Assembly: GCF_000341225.1 (NCBI RefSeq)
Contig: NZ_ANAC01000017.1
Location: 124,001-188,000, forward strand
DNA: 64,000 bases
Reading direction: 5' to 3'
Origin: Nocardiopsis alba DSM 43377
GTDB taxonomy: Bacteria; Actinomycetota; Actinomycetes; Streptosporangiales; Streptosporangiaceae
Of this stretch, positions 1 through 10,903 are shown piece after piece. How positions within the stretch are numbered: position 1 is the stretch's first letter; each line of letters starts with the position of its first letter. A program made the position numbers and the translations under genes. Under the pieces are notes generated by a model, which saw only the letters and a list, made by a program, of their open reading frames with translations, was not told the origin of the DNA and searched no databases.

Positions 1-1279
<1,279 letters not shown>

Positions 1280-1368
1280 CTACTGCTCCCCACCAAGAAT
1301 GTTCGACATCGGATCAACGGGCGTCCGGGCCCGGGCGGCGGCTCCGTCCCGCCGCCGGGTCCCGGGCG

Positions 1369-3336
1369 TCATCTGCCGTTGACGGTGAACACGTGCGCCG
1401 GTCCGGTCGCCGGGTCGAGCCGGACGTAGTTGCTCGCCCGCCACGTGTAGGAGCGTCCGGTCAGCTCGTCGGTCACCTTGAGGTCCTCCTCCCACGTGCG
1501 GCCGATCGACGGCAGGTCCAGATGCACCGTGGCCTCGCGGGCGTGGTGCGGGTCGAGGTTGACGACGACGAGAACGACGTCGTCGGGCTCACCGGGGGCG
1601 CCGGGGCGATGCTTGGAGAAGCAGATCAACTCCGGCCGGTCCACGTGGTGGAACCGCAGGTTGCGCAGCTCGCGCAGGGCGGGATGGGCTCGTCGCAGCT
1701 CGTTGAGCCTGGTGATGAGCGGAGCGATGGTCGTTCCGGAGGCGTCGGCCCCGGCCCAGTCCCTGGGGCGGTACTCGTACTTCTCCGAGTGCAGGTACTC
1801 CTCGCTGCCGGGGTGGGCCGGGGTGTTCTCGCACAGCTCGAAGCCCGAGTAGATCCCCCAGGTCGGGGAGAGCAGGGCCGCCAGGACCGCGCGCGCCTCG
1901 AAGGCCGGTCGACCGCCTCGTTGGAGGTAGGCGTGCAGGATGTCCGGGGTGTTGGCGAACAGGTTGGGTCGAAGGTAGTGCGCGGTCTCCCGGCTGAGCT
2001 CGGTGAGGTACTCGGTGAGCTCGTCCTTGTCGTTGCGCCAGGTGAAGTAGGTGTAGGACTGATGGAAGCCGACCTTGGCCAGGGTGCGCATCATCGCCGG
2101 CCGGGTGAAGGCCTCGGCGAGGAAGAGGACGTCGGGGTCGCGTTCGGCGACCTCGGCGAGCAGGCGCTCCCAGAAGGCGACCGGTTTGGTGTGCGGGTTG
2201 TCCACCCGGAAGATGCGCACCCCGTGGTCGATCCAGTGCCGCACGACCCGCAGGACCTCGGCGTACAGACCCTCGAAGTCGTTGTCGAAGCAGAGCGGGT
2301 AGATGTCCTGGTACTTCTTCGGCGGGTTCTCGGCGTAGGCGATGGAGCCGTCCGCGCGCGTGGTGAACCACTCCGGGTGCTCGGAGACCCAGGGGTGGTC
2401 GGGCGAGCACTGGAGAGCCAGGTCCAGGGCGATCTCCAGTCCGTGGTCGGAGGCCACGGCGACGAAGGCGTCGAAGTCCTCCAGGGTGCCCAGGTCGGGG
2501 TGGACGGCGTCGTGTCCTCCCTCGGACGAACCGATGGCCCACACCGAGCCGGGGTCCCCCGGCCCCGCGGTCAGCGTGTTGTCGCGACCTTTGCGATGGG
2601 CCGTACCGACAGGGTGGATCGGCGGCAGGTACACCACGTCGAACCCCATGTCGGCGATGGCGGGCAGGCGCTTGGCCGCGTCGGAGAGGGTTCCGGAGGC
2701 CTCCTCGCCCGGGGCCACGTCGACCCGGGCGCCCTCCGAGCGGGGGAAGAACTCGTACCAGGAACCGAACAGGGCCCGTTCGCGGTGGACGACGACCTTG
2801 GTCCGCCTGGACCTGGTGACGAGTTCCCGCAGGGGTTTGCGGTCCATGGCGGTGACGACCTCGTCGGTGACGGCCGTCGTGAAGCGTTCCATCGGATCGG
2901 TCGAGGTGTCGCGCAGGAGCGTGGCCGCCTCGGAGAGGGCGGGGTCTCGCGGGGTGCGACGGGCGGCGCGCGCGAGCAGGCGGGCGCCCTCCTCGAGGAC
3001 GAGGTCGGTGTCGACGCCGAGGGGAAGTTTCACGCGGGCGACGTGCAGCCATGTGGCGAAGGGGTCGGTCCAGGATTCGATGGAGAAGGACCAGTCGCCC
3101 TCGGAGGGCAGGCTGATCTCGGCCTCGTACCGGTCGGTCCCGGGGGCCTTCTCGCGCATGGGGACGAGAGCCTCGCGGCGACCACGGGGGGAATGGACGA
3201 CGACGCCCGCGGCGAGGGAATCGTGCCCTTCGCGGATCACGGTCGCGCCGACGGTGAAGCGTTCTCCCGGAACGGCCTTCACCGGCCCGAGGTCGTTGTC
3301 CGGAGATATGTCGATTATGGGCAGGCGTCCGATCAC
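1369..3336 (-). CDS. glgE: Alpha-1,4-glucan:maltose-1-phosphate maltosyltransferase GlgE
   Basis: Transfers maltosyl units from maltose-1-phosphate to alpha-1,4-glucan chains (GH13_3). The 655 residues match the family length. An N-terminal beta-sandwich domain (about 1-110) is followed by a helical insert and the catalytic barrel. The predicted nucleophile is D379 in IFRVDNPHTKP, the acid/base is E408 in FLAEAFTRP, and D465 lies in FANTPDIL. The GTG start at 3336 comes two codons after an in-frame stop and has no clear ribosome site; the first residues VIGRLPI align with the usual VVGRIPV. It is probably co-transcribed with treS downstream, as in actinobacterial trehalose-to-glucan clusters. 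Confidence 0.95.
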   Translation of the reverse strand: MIGRLPIIDISPDNDLGPVKAVPGERFTVGATVIREGHDSLAAGVVVHSPRGRREALVPMREKAPGTDRYEAEISLPSEGDWSFSIESWTDPFATWLHVARVKLPLGVDTDLVLEEGARLLARAARRTPRDPALSEAATLLRDTSTDPMERFTTAVTDEVVTAMDRKPLRELVTRSRRTKVVVHRERALFGSWYEFFPRSEGARVDVAPGEEASGTLSDAAKRLPAIADMGFDVVYLPPIHPVGTAHRKGRDNTLTAGPGDPGSVWAIGSSEGGHDAVHPDLGTLEDFDAFVAVASDHGLEIALDLALQCSPDHPWVSEHPEWFTTRADGSIAYAENPPKKYQDIYPLCFDNDFEGLYAEVLRVVRHWIDHGVRIFRVDNPHTKPVAFWERLLAEVAERDPDVLFLAEAFTRPAMMRTLAKVGFHQSYTYFTWRNDKDELTEYLTELSRETAHYLRPNLFANTPDILHAYLQRGGRPAFEARAVLAALLSPTWGIYSGFELCENTPAHPGSEEYLHSEKYEYRPRDWAGADASGTTIAPLITRLNELRRAHPALRELRNLRFHHVDRPELICFSKHRPGAPGEPDDVVLVVVNLDPHHAREATVHLDLPSIGRTWEEDLKVTDELTGRSYTWRASNYVRLDPATGPAHVFTVNGR

Positions 3337-3966
3337 TGGCTACACCGTAATCATCGTTGTCAGGGCGTCATGAGGAGGCGCGTGACGACGCACGCGCGAA
3401 GAATGACCGGGTTCCGATCAAAGGCAGGATGGAGTCGACGAAGAACCGAATGGAAACTGTCCGGATTGCGGCTTCGGTGGTCTCCGATGTCCATCGTCCG
3501 CCCTGGCCCTGGCTTTGGCGGAGTGTCGAGGCCGAGTCGCACATGTGATCCTCGCCACACTCTTGCCCGTGGTCGAGGTCGGGTATTTGTCGGTTTTCAT
3601 CGCTCGAAAAACGACGAAGCAGGCATAAATTCGCAGTGGATTCTGTGTTCTCCCCGGTTGCTTTTCGATTCTCCATCACGAAAAGTCCGAAGATCTGTCC
3701 CACTGGTTGCCGGTGGGAGTGAACTGGGTAGGGCTCGTCTAATGCGCCCCACGTGGTCGAGGGTCTATTCCGGACACTCGATCATGTCCGATGTGTCTAC
3801 TCTGTGTAATCTTCTGTTGCTCTGTGTGGTTTGCAAGGTATTGAGGAAGCTTTTCAGTGACACACCCGATTTAACGGAGTTCCCTTGAGGCCCTTCCTGC
3901 GAGGGTGGTCGACGCGATGCCCACCGTCGCGAGGCGGAGGGGCGGCACACGGCTCTAGGGGGCGAC
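3337..3966. other. Divergent intergenic region, no gene recognised
   Basis: About 630 bp separate the divergent glgE and penicillin-binding protein genes. Base composition is clearly less GC-rich than the flanks, especially 3590-3890, and no reading frame shows actinomycete third-position bias. It should carry both promoters. On the plus strand TTGCCG at about 3707 is followed 16 bases later by TAGGGC, a weak promoter-like pair. A small non-coding RNA is possible, but I see no convincing terminator. Confidence 0.5.
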
Positions 3967-6432
3967 GTGACGGAGGTCGACGGGGGCGGTGGGTTCATCG
4001 AGCGGGCCCGCGCTCTGTTCCAGGAGAGGGTCGAGCGGGCCCGCGCCCTGTTCCAGGAGAGGATCGCGGAGTTCGAGAAGGACGCGAATCGGGGACGACG
4101 CGACGCGTATCTGCGACTGTCGGGTCTGGGCGCCGTCGCGGGTCTGCTCTGTGCCGTCCTCGTGCTGCCCTGGGCGGGAAGCGCGGGCCTGGTGGCCAGG
4201 GACACCGCCGCGGGCTTCATGGCCCTCCCCGGGCACCTGGAGGTCCCGAACCTGTCGTCGGGCGTCCTGCTCACCGACGACGCCGGGGAGCCCTTCGCCG
4301 AGGTCTCCGAACGCGAACGGGACGTGGTCTCCCTCGACGCGATCAGCCCCTGGGTCCCCTCGGCCCTCATGGCGGTCGAGGACGACCGTTTCTATGAGCA
4401 CAACGGGCTCGACATGAAGGGCGTCCTGCGGGCCGCGCTGCGTACGGCCCAGGGAGACATGCAGGGCGGCTCCACCATCACCCAGCAGTACGTCAAGAAC
4501 CTCCTCATCGAGACCGCCGATTCGGAGGGGGACGTCGACGGCGCCAGCGAACGGACCCTCGGCCGCAAACTGACCGAGCTGCGCTACGCCATCGACATCG
4601 AGGACCGGTACACCAAGGACGAGATCCTGGAGGGCTACCTCAACCTGGCCTACTTCGGGGCCGGCGCGCACGGCATCGAGGTCGCGGCCCAACGCTACTT
4701 CTCGATCTCGGCGGAGAATCTGGACGCCGGTCAGGCGGCGATGCTGGTCGGCCTGGTCCGGGGGCCCTCGTTCTACGACCCCCTCAACAACCCCGAGGGG
4801 GCGAAGGAACGTCGCGACCTGGTTCTGGACCGCATGGTCGACACCGGTCACCTGGAAGCGGAGGAGGCCGCCGCCCACAAGGCCGAGGACCTGGGCATCG
4901 ATCACACCCCCAGGGGCGGCAGTTGCATGGAGAGCGACTACCCGTTCTTCTGCGACTACGTCATGCGCTGGCTGGCCGACTCGGAGATGCTGGGGAAGAC
5001 CGCCGCCGAGCGGGAGCAGCGCATCGCCCAGGGCGGTCTCACCGTGCGCACCACGATGGATCGCGCGGCCCAGGACGCGGCCCAGGACGCCGTGGACAAG
5101 CGGGTCCCGCATGAGGACTCCACCAAGTTCGCCGCCCAGGCGCTGGTCGAACCCGGAACCGGTCGGATCCGGGGCCTGGTCCAGAACCTGCGCTACGGGT
5201 TCGACGACGACGCCTCCGGAACCACCTCGATCAACCTCGCCGTGGATCGGGACGAGGGCGGCTCCGGCGGCTATCAGGCGGGATCGACCTTCAAGACCTT
5301 CACCCTGGCGGCGGCCCTGGAACAGGGGATGGGGTACGGGACCAGGTTCAACTCGCCCAAGAGCATGTCCGTCGGTGGGATGACCGACTGCGGCGGCGAC
5401 CGGATGTCGTCGTGGAGCGTGAGCAACGCCGGCGAGAGCGACGACGGCGAACACAACATGATCAGCGCGACCAAGGGCTCGGTGAACACCTACTTCGCCC
5501 AGTTGCAGGAGAAGGTCGGTCTGTGCGAGACCTCCGAGATGGCGGTGAAGGCCGGCGTGCACCGCGCCGATGGTGAGGATCTCGGAGTGTGGAGCTCCTT
5601 CACCCTCGGGGATCAGGAGGTGTCCCCGCTGACCGTCGCCAACTCCTACGCGACCTTCGCGGCCCGCGGCATCCGTTGTGAGCCGCGGCCGGTGCGCTCT
5701 CTGACCGAGGACGGCACGGAGGAGCGGGTCACCGCCGACTCCGACTGTGAGCGGGTGGTGAAGCAACAGGCCGCCGACGGGGTCAACCACCTGCTCCAAC
5801 AGACCTTCGACGGAGGTACGGCCAAGGGCCTGGACATCGGGCGGCCCGCGGCGGGCAAGACCGGTACCACCGACGGATCCGCCTACGCCTGGTTCGCCGG
5901 GCACACCCCGAACCTGGCCTCCGCGGTCGTCGTCGGCGACGTGCGCGGTGGTGAGCAGAACCCGCTGCGCGGGGTGACCATCGGCGGACAGTACTTCGGC
6001 GTCGTCTACGGAGGGACCCTGCCCGGACCGATCTGGCAGGAGTCCATGCGCGGGGCGACGGAGGGGCTGCCCTCCGAGAGCTTCGCCGGTTCTCCCGGTT
6101 CCTTCGGGGACCCGACGGCGGAGCCGCCCGGACGGGAGAAGGACGACGACTCCGATGACGAGGGCGGAGCGGACGGCCCCGAGGACGCCGCCGGCTCCGC
6201 GGACTCCGAAGGTACGGAGAGCACGGAGAGCACGGAGAGCACCGAGGGTTCCGCGGACTCCGAAGGGACCGGGGGCGCCGAAGGTTCGGACGGCACCGGC
6301 GGCACGGGCGGTACCGAGGGCTCGGACGGTACCGGAGGCACGGGCGGCACCGAAGGTACCGGGGGCACCGAAGGCACCGAAGGTTCCGGTGGCACCGAGG
6401 GCTCCGACACCGGGGAGGGGGCCGGCACCTGA
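3967..6432 (+). CDS. Bifunctional class A penicillin-binding protein (transglycosylase/transpeptidase)
   Basis: Polymerises and cross-links peptidoglycan at the outer face of the membrane. The 821 residues start with a charged repeat-like segment (ERARALFQER twice), then a membrane anchor near residues 57-80. The GT51 transglycosylase has VEDDRFYEHNG with catalytic E138 and GGSTITQQYVKN. The transpeptidase has STFK with nucleophile S440 and KTGTT at K631. The C-terminal 110 residues are a low-complexity acidic Gly/Ser/Thr/Glu tail of unknown role. The GTG start at 3967 follows AGGGGGC. It diverges from glgE, and the thiamine riboswitch operon follows. Confidence 0.95.
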   Translation: MTEVDGGGGFIERARALFQERVERARALFQERIAEFEKDANRGRRDAYLRLSGLGAVAGLLCAVLVLPWAGSAGLVARDTAAGFMALPGHLEVPNLSSGVLLTDDAGEPFAEVSERERDVVSLDAISPWVPSALMAVEDDRFYEHNGLDMKGVLRAALRTAQGDMQGGSTITQQYVKNLLIETADSEGDVDGASERTLGRKLTELRYAIDIEDRYTKDEILEGYLNLAYFGAGAHGIEVAAQRYFSISAENLDAGQAAMLVGLVRGPSFYDPLNNPEGAKERRDLVLDRMVDTGHLEAEEAAAHKAEDLGIDHTPRGGSCMESDYPFFCDYVMRWLADSEMLGKTAAEREQRIAQGGLTVRTTMDRAAQDAAQDAVDKRVPHEDSTKFAAQALVEPGTGRIRGLVQNLRYGFDDDASGTTSINLAVDRDEGGSGGYQAGSTFKTFTLAAALEQGMGYGTRFNSPKSMSVGGMTDCGGDRMSSWSVSNAGESDDGEHNMISATKGSVNTYFAQLQEKVGLCETSEMAVKAGVHRADGEDLGVWSSFTLGDQEVSPLTVANSYATFAARGIRCEPRPVRSLTEDGTEERVTADSDCERVVKQQAADGVNHLLQQTFDGGTAKGLDIGRPAAGKTGTTDGSAYAWFAGHTPNLASAVVVGDVRGGEQNPLRGVTIGGQYFGVVYGGTLPGPIWQESMRGATEGLPSESFAGSPGSFGDPTAEPPGREKDDDSDDEGGADGPEDAAGSADSEGTESTESTESTEGSADSEGTGGAEGSDGTGGTGGTEGSDGTGGTGGTEGTGGTEGTEGSGGTEGSDTGEGAGT
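6190..6432 (+). repeat. Low-complexity repeats encoding the PBP C-terminal tail
   Basis: Short tandem units such as GTGGTEG, TESTES and SDGTGG make a Gly/Ser/Thr/Glu tail. The DNA is a degenerate GGCACCGGn-type repeat and probably varies in length between strains. Confidence 0.75.
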
Positions 6433-6557
6433 CCACCGGACCCGCTCGCGCGCGGTCCATGGTCCCGAGGTGGACAGAGGCCTATATGTCGTGGTGAAAG
6501 GGGTATGGAGGGCCAAGAGCTCCGATATTTGCCTCATGGCGCATAATGGAGCCGAAC

Positions 6558-6646
6558 CGACAGGGGAGCGCGGAAGCGCTGAGAGTGCGGCACCGGGCCG
6601 CAGACCCTTAGACACCTGATCCGGATCATGCCGGCGAAGGAAGTCG
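6558..6646 (+). promoter_or_regulatory. TPP (thiamine pyrophosphate) riboswitch aptamer
   Basis: The conserved THI-box blocks occur in order: CAGGGGAGC, GCTGAGAGTGC, GACCCTT, ACCTGATCCGGATCATGCC and CGGCGAAGGAAG. CGAC at 6558-6561 pairs with GTCG at 6643-6646 to close P1. It lies 91 bases upstream of ykoE and should reduce ykoEDC expression when TPP is abundant. Confidence 0.96.
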
Positions 6647-6654
6647 TGAGAACC

Positions 6655-6726
6655 CGCCATCGTGCGCGTGAGAACGCGTGATGGCGCTCTTGGCCGCATT
6701 CCCCTCCGTCGCTCCGACGAAGGGAA
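6655..6726 (+). promoter_or_regulatory. Putative riboswitch expression platform: two hairpins
   Basis: Hairpin one (6655-6686) pairs CGCCATC with GATGGCG and GCGCGT with ACGCGT around a GAGA loop. Hairpin two (6699-6726) pairs TTCCC with GGGAA and CGTCG with CGACG. The second ends 11 bases before the ykoE start and covers AGGGA, its only ribosome-site-like stretch. No U-run follows either hairpin, so control of translation or Rho access is more likely than intrinsic termination. The mechanism is inferred. Confidence 0.55.
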
Positions 6727-6736
6727 CCCTCGGGTA

Positions 6737-7378
6737 ATGAGTACCGAAGACAGGACCGGCACGACCGATGGCCGCGAGGTCGCGCGTGCCGGATTCCTCC
6801 AAGAGGTACGGGCCGGCCTCAAGAGCTGGCGCACCGTCGACATCGTCGTCGCCGCCGTGATCGGTGTGGCGGTCGGTGTCGTCTTCTGGCTGTGGAACAT
6901 CGTCTGGTCGATCACGACGCCGCTGTTCGTGTTCTTCCCGCCCGGTCAGGCCGTCGTCTACGGCATGTGGCTGATCTCCGGCGTGCTCGGTGGTCTGATC
7001 GTCCGCAAGCCCGGCGCGGCCGTGCTCACCTCGATCGCGGCGGCCTCGGTCTCCGCGGTCCTGGGGACCCAGTGGGGGCTCGCGGTCATCCTCGACGGCA
7101 CCCTCCAGGGGCTGCTGCCCGAACTGGTCTTCCTGGCGTTCGCCTACCGGCGTTGGAACATGGGCGTGGCCGTGCTCGCGGCGGCGTTCGCGGGCCTGTC
7201 CCCGGCCATCCGGGACAACATCGCCTACAACGTCACCTGGCCGCTCCACTACCAGATCACCTACGGGGTGATCGTGGTGATCAGCGCCGCCCTCATCGCG
7301 GGTGTGGGAGCCAGGCTCCTCACCACCGCCCTGGCGCGCGCCGGCGCCCTGGCCCCCTTCCCCTCGGCCAAGGGCTGA
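6737..7378 (+). CDS. ykoE: Thiamine-precursor ECF transporter, substrate-binding membrane subunit YkoE
   Basis: The 213-residue integral membrane protein has five to six hydrophobic segments, including VDIVVAAVIGVAVGVVFWLW near residue 34 and LISGVLGGLIVRKPGAAVLT. Its length and position before a double-ABC ATPase and a T subunit, under a TPP riboswitch, identify it as the S component for hydroxymethylpyrimidine or a related precursor. I chose ATG 6737 because the residues upstream of it read from the riboswitch leader and would not be conserved. It ends 3 bases before ykoD. Confidence 0.9.
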   Translation: MSTEDRTGTTDGREVARAGFLQEVRAGLKSWRTVDIVVAAVIGVAVGVVFWLWNIVWSITTPLFVFFPPGQAVVYGMWLISGVLGGLIVRKPGAAVLTSIAAASVSAVLGTQWGLAVILDGTLQGLLPELVFLAFAYRRWNMGVAVLAAAFAGLSPAIRDNIAYNVTWPLHYQITYGVIVVISAALIAGVGARLLTTALARAGALAPFPSAKG

Positions 7379-7381
7379 CCC

Positions 7382-8908
7382 ATGGGAGCGAGGAACGTGG
7401 GCGGCGCGCGTGTGGAGCTCTCCGGTTGGGGATGGCGGCACGCGGGCCGCGACACCCACGCCCTGCGCGGCGTGGACCTGGTCGTCGAACCCGGGGAGCG
7501 GATCCTGCTGTTGGGCGCCTCCGGCGCGGGCAAGAGCACCCTGCTCCACTCCCTGGCCGGGCTCACCGGCCCCGACAGCGCCATCAGCGGCGAGGAGGAG
7601 GGCCTGCTCCGTGTGGACGGAGAGCCCGCCGCCCGCGGTAGGGGTCGGGTCGGCCTGGTCGCCCAGGACCCCGAGACCCAGCTCGTGATGGCCCGGGCCG
7701 GAGACGACGTGGCGTTCGGTCTGGAGAACCTCGGTATCGAACGAGAGGCGATCCGGTCCCGGGTGGAGGGGGCCCTGGCGGACGTGGGCTTCCCCTACGG
7801 TCTGCGGCATTCCACCGGTGCCCTGTCCGGCGGAGAGAAGCAGCGACTGGTGATCGCCGGAGCGCTGGCCATGCGCCCTCGCCTGCTGCTGCTGGACGAG
7901 CCCACCGCCAACCTCGACCCGGCCGGGGCCGAGCTGGTCCGGTCCCTGCTCGCCCGTCTACTGGCCGAGACCGAGGCCACCCTCGTCCTGGTCGAACACC
8001 GGGTCGCCGAGGTCGTGGACCTGGTCGACCGGGTCGTGGTGGTGGAACCGGGCGGCGGGGTGATCGCCGACGGCGCCCCCGCCGAGATCTTCGCCGAACA
8101 CGGGCGTTCCCTGGCCGCCCAGGGCGTGTGGATCCCCGGGAACGAACCCGCCCCCTCGCTCACGGCGGCCCCGGGAGGGGCACCGTTGATCGAGGCCGTG
8201 GACGTGACGGCGCGGACCCCCTTCCAGGTGGGGGTCCGCGTCGGCCCTCGCCGCACGGTCCTGGAGGGGGTGCGCGTCGCCCCCGAGGCCGGGACGGCGA
8301 CCGCCCTGACCGGACCTAACGGAGCGGGAAAGTCGACCCTCCTCACCCTGCTGGCCGGGCTCTCCGGTCCCTACCGGGGGAGCGTCGAGCCTCGCGGGCC
8401 ATTGGCCGAGGCCGACCGACGCCCCCTGGTGAAGTGGCCGGCCCGACGTCTGGCCCGACACGTGGGAACGGTCTTCCAACACGCGGAGGACCAGTTCGTC
8501 ACCTCCACCGTGCTGGACGAGCTGCGTTTCGCGCCCTCGCGCGCGGGGATGGGCGAGGTCGAGATCGAGGCCTGGGTGGGCGAACTCATGGAGAGACTGC
8601 GCCTGACCCGGCTGGCCGACGTCCACCCGTACACGCTCTCCGGAGGAGAGAAACGGCGGCTCTCGGTGGCCACCGCGCTCAGTTCAGGGCCCTCGCACGC
8701 CCCCGACGTCCTCGTCCTGGACGAACCCACCTTCGGGCAGGACACCCGTACCTGGACGGAGCTGGTGGAGCTGCTGGGCTCCCTGAGGTCGGAGGGGCGG
8801 GCCATCGTCATGGCCACCCACGACCGGCTGCTCCTGGAACATCTGGTGGACTCCCGTATCGGGGTCGCCGACGGTCGAGCCACCGTCTCGTCGAAGGAGG
8901 ACGTGTGA
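7382..8908 (+). CDS. ykoD: ECF transporter duplicated ATPase subunit YkoD
   Basis: Hydrolyses ATP to drive import through the YkoE/YkoC pair. The 508 residues contain two complete ABC domains in one chain. The first has Walker A GASGAGKS (45-52), signature LSGGEKQRL and Walker B LLLLDEPTANLDP. The second has Walker A GPNGAGKS (311-318), signature LSGGEKRRL and VLVLDEPTFGQD. Both look catalytically competent. It starts 3 bases after ykoE, and its stop overlaps the ykoC start (GTGA), implying translational coupling. Confidence 0.93.
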   Translation: MGARNVGGARVELSGWGWRHAGRDTHALRGVDLVVEPGERILLLGASGAGKSTLLHSLAGLTGPDSAISGEEEGLLRVDGEPAARGRGRVGLVAQDPETQLVMARAGDDVAFGLENLGIEREAIRSRVEGALADVGFPYGLRHSTGALSGGEKQRLVIAGALAMRPRLLLLDEPTANLDPAGAELVRSLLARLLAETEATLVLVEHRVAEVVDLVDRVVVVEPGGGVIADGAPAEIFAEHGRSLAAQGVWIPGNEPAPSLTAAPGGAPLIEAVDVTARTPFQVGVRVGPRRTVLEGVRVAPEAGTATALTGPNGAGKSTLLTLLAGLSGPYRGSVEPRGPLAEADRRPLVKWPARRLARHVGTVFQHAEDQFVTSTVLDELRFAPSRAGMGEVEIEAWVGELMERLRLTRLADVHPYTLSGGEKRRLSVATALSSGPSHAPDVLVLDEPTFGQDTRTWTELVELLGSLRSEGRAIVMATHDRLLLEHLVDSRIGVADGRATVSSKEDV

Positions 8909-9708
8909 GCACCGCCCGATCCGGCACCCGTACCGCGGAGACGATGGGAGGGGACACCCTCACCCTCGACGTTCCCGCCGAGGGCGGGGCCCGCTACTGG
9001 ATGACCGGGCTCAACCCGGCCGCGAAACTGCTGGCGGCCCTGGCGATCGCCATCGGCCTGATCCCCGCTGTGGACGCCGTCACCGGAGGCCTGGTCCTGT
9101 TCGTGGTCCTGCTGACGGTCCCCTTCAGCGGTGTGGACCGTAGGACCCTGATGCTCCTGGGCGGGCCCTTTCTGCTGATGGGCCTCAGCAGCGGGACGGT
9201 CAACTACCTGTACGGCGAACAGGGGCTGGAAGGGGCCGTCGGCGCCGCGGTGCGCCTGCTGGCCATCGCGCTTCCCGGACTGTTGGCCGCGATCACCAGC
9301 GACCCCACGGAGATGTCGGACGGGCTCGTGCAACGGCTCAAGGTGCCCGAGCGCCCCGCCATGGGCGTCCTCGCCGCGCTGCGCCTGATCCCGCTCCTGG
9401 CCGACCAGTGGCGGACCATCACCCTGGCCCGCCGGGCGCGCGGTCTGGAGGCCGGGTACAACCCGTTCAACGTGGTGCGGCTGTTCTTCGGTCGACTCTT
9501 CGCTTTGCTGGTCCGCTCGATCAGGACCGGGACGCTGTTGGCCACCGCGATGGACGCGCGGGCCTTCGGCACGGGGCCGCGCACCCACGCCCGGATCAGT
9601 CACTGGAGGAGGGCGGACACCCTTCTGCTGGTGGGGACCGGGGCGCTCCTGATCGGCGCGTACGCCCTCTCCGCGCGCTTGGGCACCCTGGTGCTGCTCT
9701 TCTCCTGA
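8905..9708 (+). CDS. ykoC: ECF transporter transmembrane (T) subunit YkoC
   Basis: The energy-coupling membrane component links YkoD ATPase activity to the YkoE substrate subunit. It has 267 residues in the CbiQ/EcfT family, with hydrophobic helices beginning at LLAALAIAIGLIPAVDAV and the family's basic coupling region ITLARRARGLEAG, which contains the Ala-Arg-Gly motif. I placed the start at GTG 8905 in the 4-base overlap with ykoD; longer upstream frames run inside ykoD and are shadows. It completes the three-gene riboswitch operon. Confidence 0.9.
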   Translation: MSTARSGTRTAETMGGDTLTLDVPAEGGARYWMTGLNPAAKLLAALAIAIGLIPAVDAVTGGLVLFVVLLTVPFSGVDRRTLMLLGGPFLLMGLSSGTVNYLYGEQGLEGAVGAAVRLLAIALPGLLAAITSDPTEMSDGLVQRLKVPERPAMGVLAALRLIPLLADQWRTITLARRARGLEAGYNPFNVVRLFFGRLFALLVRSIRTGTLLATAMDARAFGTGPRTHARISHWRRADTLLLVGTGALLIGAYALSARLGTLVLLFS

Positions 9709-9762
9709 CCCGAGTGGTTAGGTGGCAACCGACACTGACGCCGAAGTGAAGAGGTGGAGAAC

Positions 9763-10554
9763 GTGGGCGAGTTCGTTCGCGTGGAGGTCGACCCGGACAA
9801 CCCCGCGGTGGCCGTCATCCGGATCGATCGACCCAAGGCGCTGAACGCGTTGAACGGTCGGGTCACCGAGGAGATCGCCGAGGCGGCCGCGCGGGTGTCG
9901 TCGGACGACTCCGTGCGCGCCGTCGTGCTCTACGGCGGTGAGCGGGCCTTCGTGGCCGGGGCCGACATCAAGGAGATGGCCGAGCTCACCCACGCGAAGA
10001 TGCTGGAGTACTCGCGCGCCCTACAGAACGCTCTGACCGCGGTGGCCCGGATCCCCAAGCCGGTGGTCGCCGCCATCAGCGGGTACGCGCTGGGCGGTGG
10101 ATGCGAGCTGGCGCTGTGCGCCGACTTCCGGGTCGTGGGGGCCAAGGCCAGGCTCGGACAGCCCGAGATCCTGCTGGGCGTCATCCCGGGTGCGGGCGGG
10201 ACCCAGCGTCTGCCGCGTCTGATCGGTCCGGCCAAGGCCAAGGACCTGGTGTTCACCGGGCGTCACGTGAAGGCGGAGGAGGCACTGGAGATCGGCCTGG
10301 CCGACCGGGTCGTCGAGGACGACGAGGTCTACTCGGCCGCCGTGGAGCTGGTCGCCCGTTACGCGGACGGCCCCGCGGTGGCCCTGGCCGCGGCCAAGGA
10401 GGCCATCGACCGCGGGTTGGAGACCGACCTGGACACCGGCCTGGAGATCGAGCGACTCCAGTTCTCGGGCCTCTTCGCGACCGAGGACCAGAAGGCGGGC
10501 ATGCGCAGCTTTATCGAGCAGGGACCGGGCAAGGCGACCTTCGAAGGGCGCTGA
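9763..10554 (+). CDS. Enoyl-CoA hydratase/isomerase (crotonase family)
   Basis: Hydrates trans-2-enoyl-CoA in fatty-acid or related acyl-CoA breakdown. The roughly 263-residue length is typical. The oxyanion-hole segments are [10 protein letters not shown] and [10 protein letters not shown]. The two catalytic glutamates are visible in GGGCE and in [20 protein letters not shown], so hydratase activity is likely rather than a diverged crotonase function. GTG 9763 has AGGTGG five bases upstream; GTG 9754 in the same frame is an alternative. A strong hairpin terminator follows. The natural acyl-CoA substrate cannot be read from the sequence. Confidence 0.9.
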   Translation: MGEFVRVEVDPDNPAVAVIRIDRPKALNALNGRVTEEIAEAAARVSSDDSVRAVVLYGGERAFVAGADIKEMAELTHAKMLEYSRALQNALTAVARIPKPVVAAISGYALGGGCELALCADFRVVGAKARLGQPEILLGVIPGAGGTQRLPRLIGPAKAKDLVFTGRHVKAEEALEIGLADRVVEDDEVYSAAVELVARYADGPAVALAAAKEAIDRGLETDLDTGLEIERLQFSGLFATEDQKAGMRSFIEQGPGKATFEGR

Positions 10555-10595
10555 CCTCGGGCGTTCCCGGCCCCTGGGACGGGTATCGCTGTGGG

Positions 10596-10640
10596 GCGGG
10601 GCGGGTGGTGTCGGGCGTTCGCCTCGCCGCCCGCCCCGCT
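10596..10640 (+). terminator. Hairpin terminator after the enoyl-CoA hydratase gene
   Basis: GCGGGGCGGG at 10596-10605 pairs perfectly with CCCGCCCCGC at 10630-10639, and TGGTG with CGCCG extends the stem. Pyrimidine-rich CTCTCTTCCC and then GTTTTTG follow. Confidence 0.7.
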
Positions 10641-10903
10641 CTCTTCCCAGGTTTTTGTAGTGACTTGTCGTTGCTTTTACTTTTTGTCGCGTTGAGTGTC
10701 CTGGTGGGACCTGGGGTGGAAGACCGGATCCGGCCATACGGGAAGGGAACGGGGGAACCGCTCACCCGGTTTTTCCGTCATACTCGTCAGTGGTCGTCAC
10801 AGGACGGACGGTTCGCCCGGAGCCCCGGGGCGCGTTCCGCGCCCGATCCCGGGTGGGATCCGCGGACCACACGGGCCCCTGGGCGGGGCCGCACAAGCCA
10901 AGC

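Noticed and set aside
3368-3703. 111-residue minus-strand frame upstream of glgE
   Set aside because: No ribosome site, atypical codon bias and no recognisable feature.
3955-6915. 986-residue minus-strand frame antisense to the PBP gene
   Set aside because: Product of high third-position GC; the PBP motifs on the plus strand are unambiguous.
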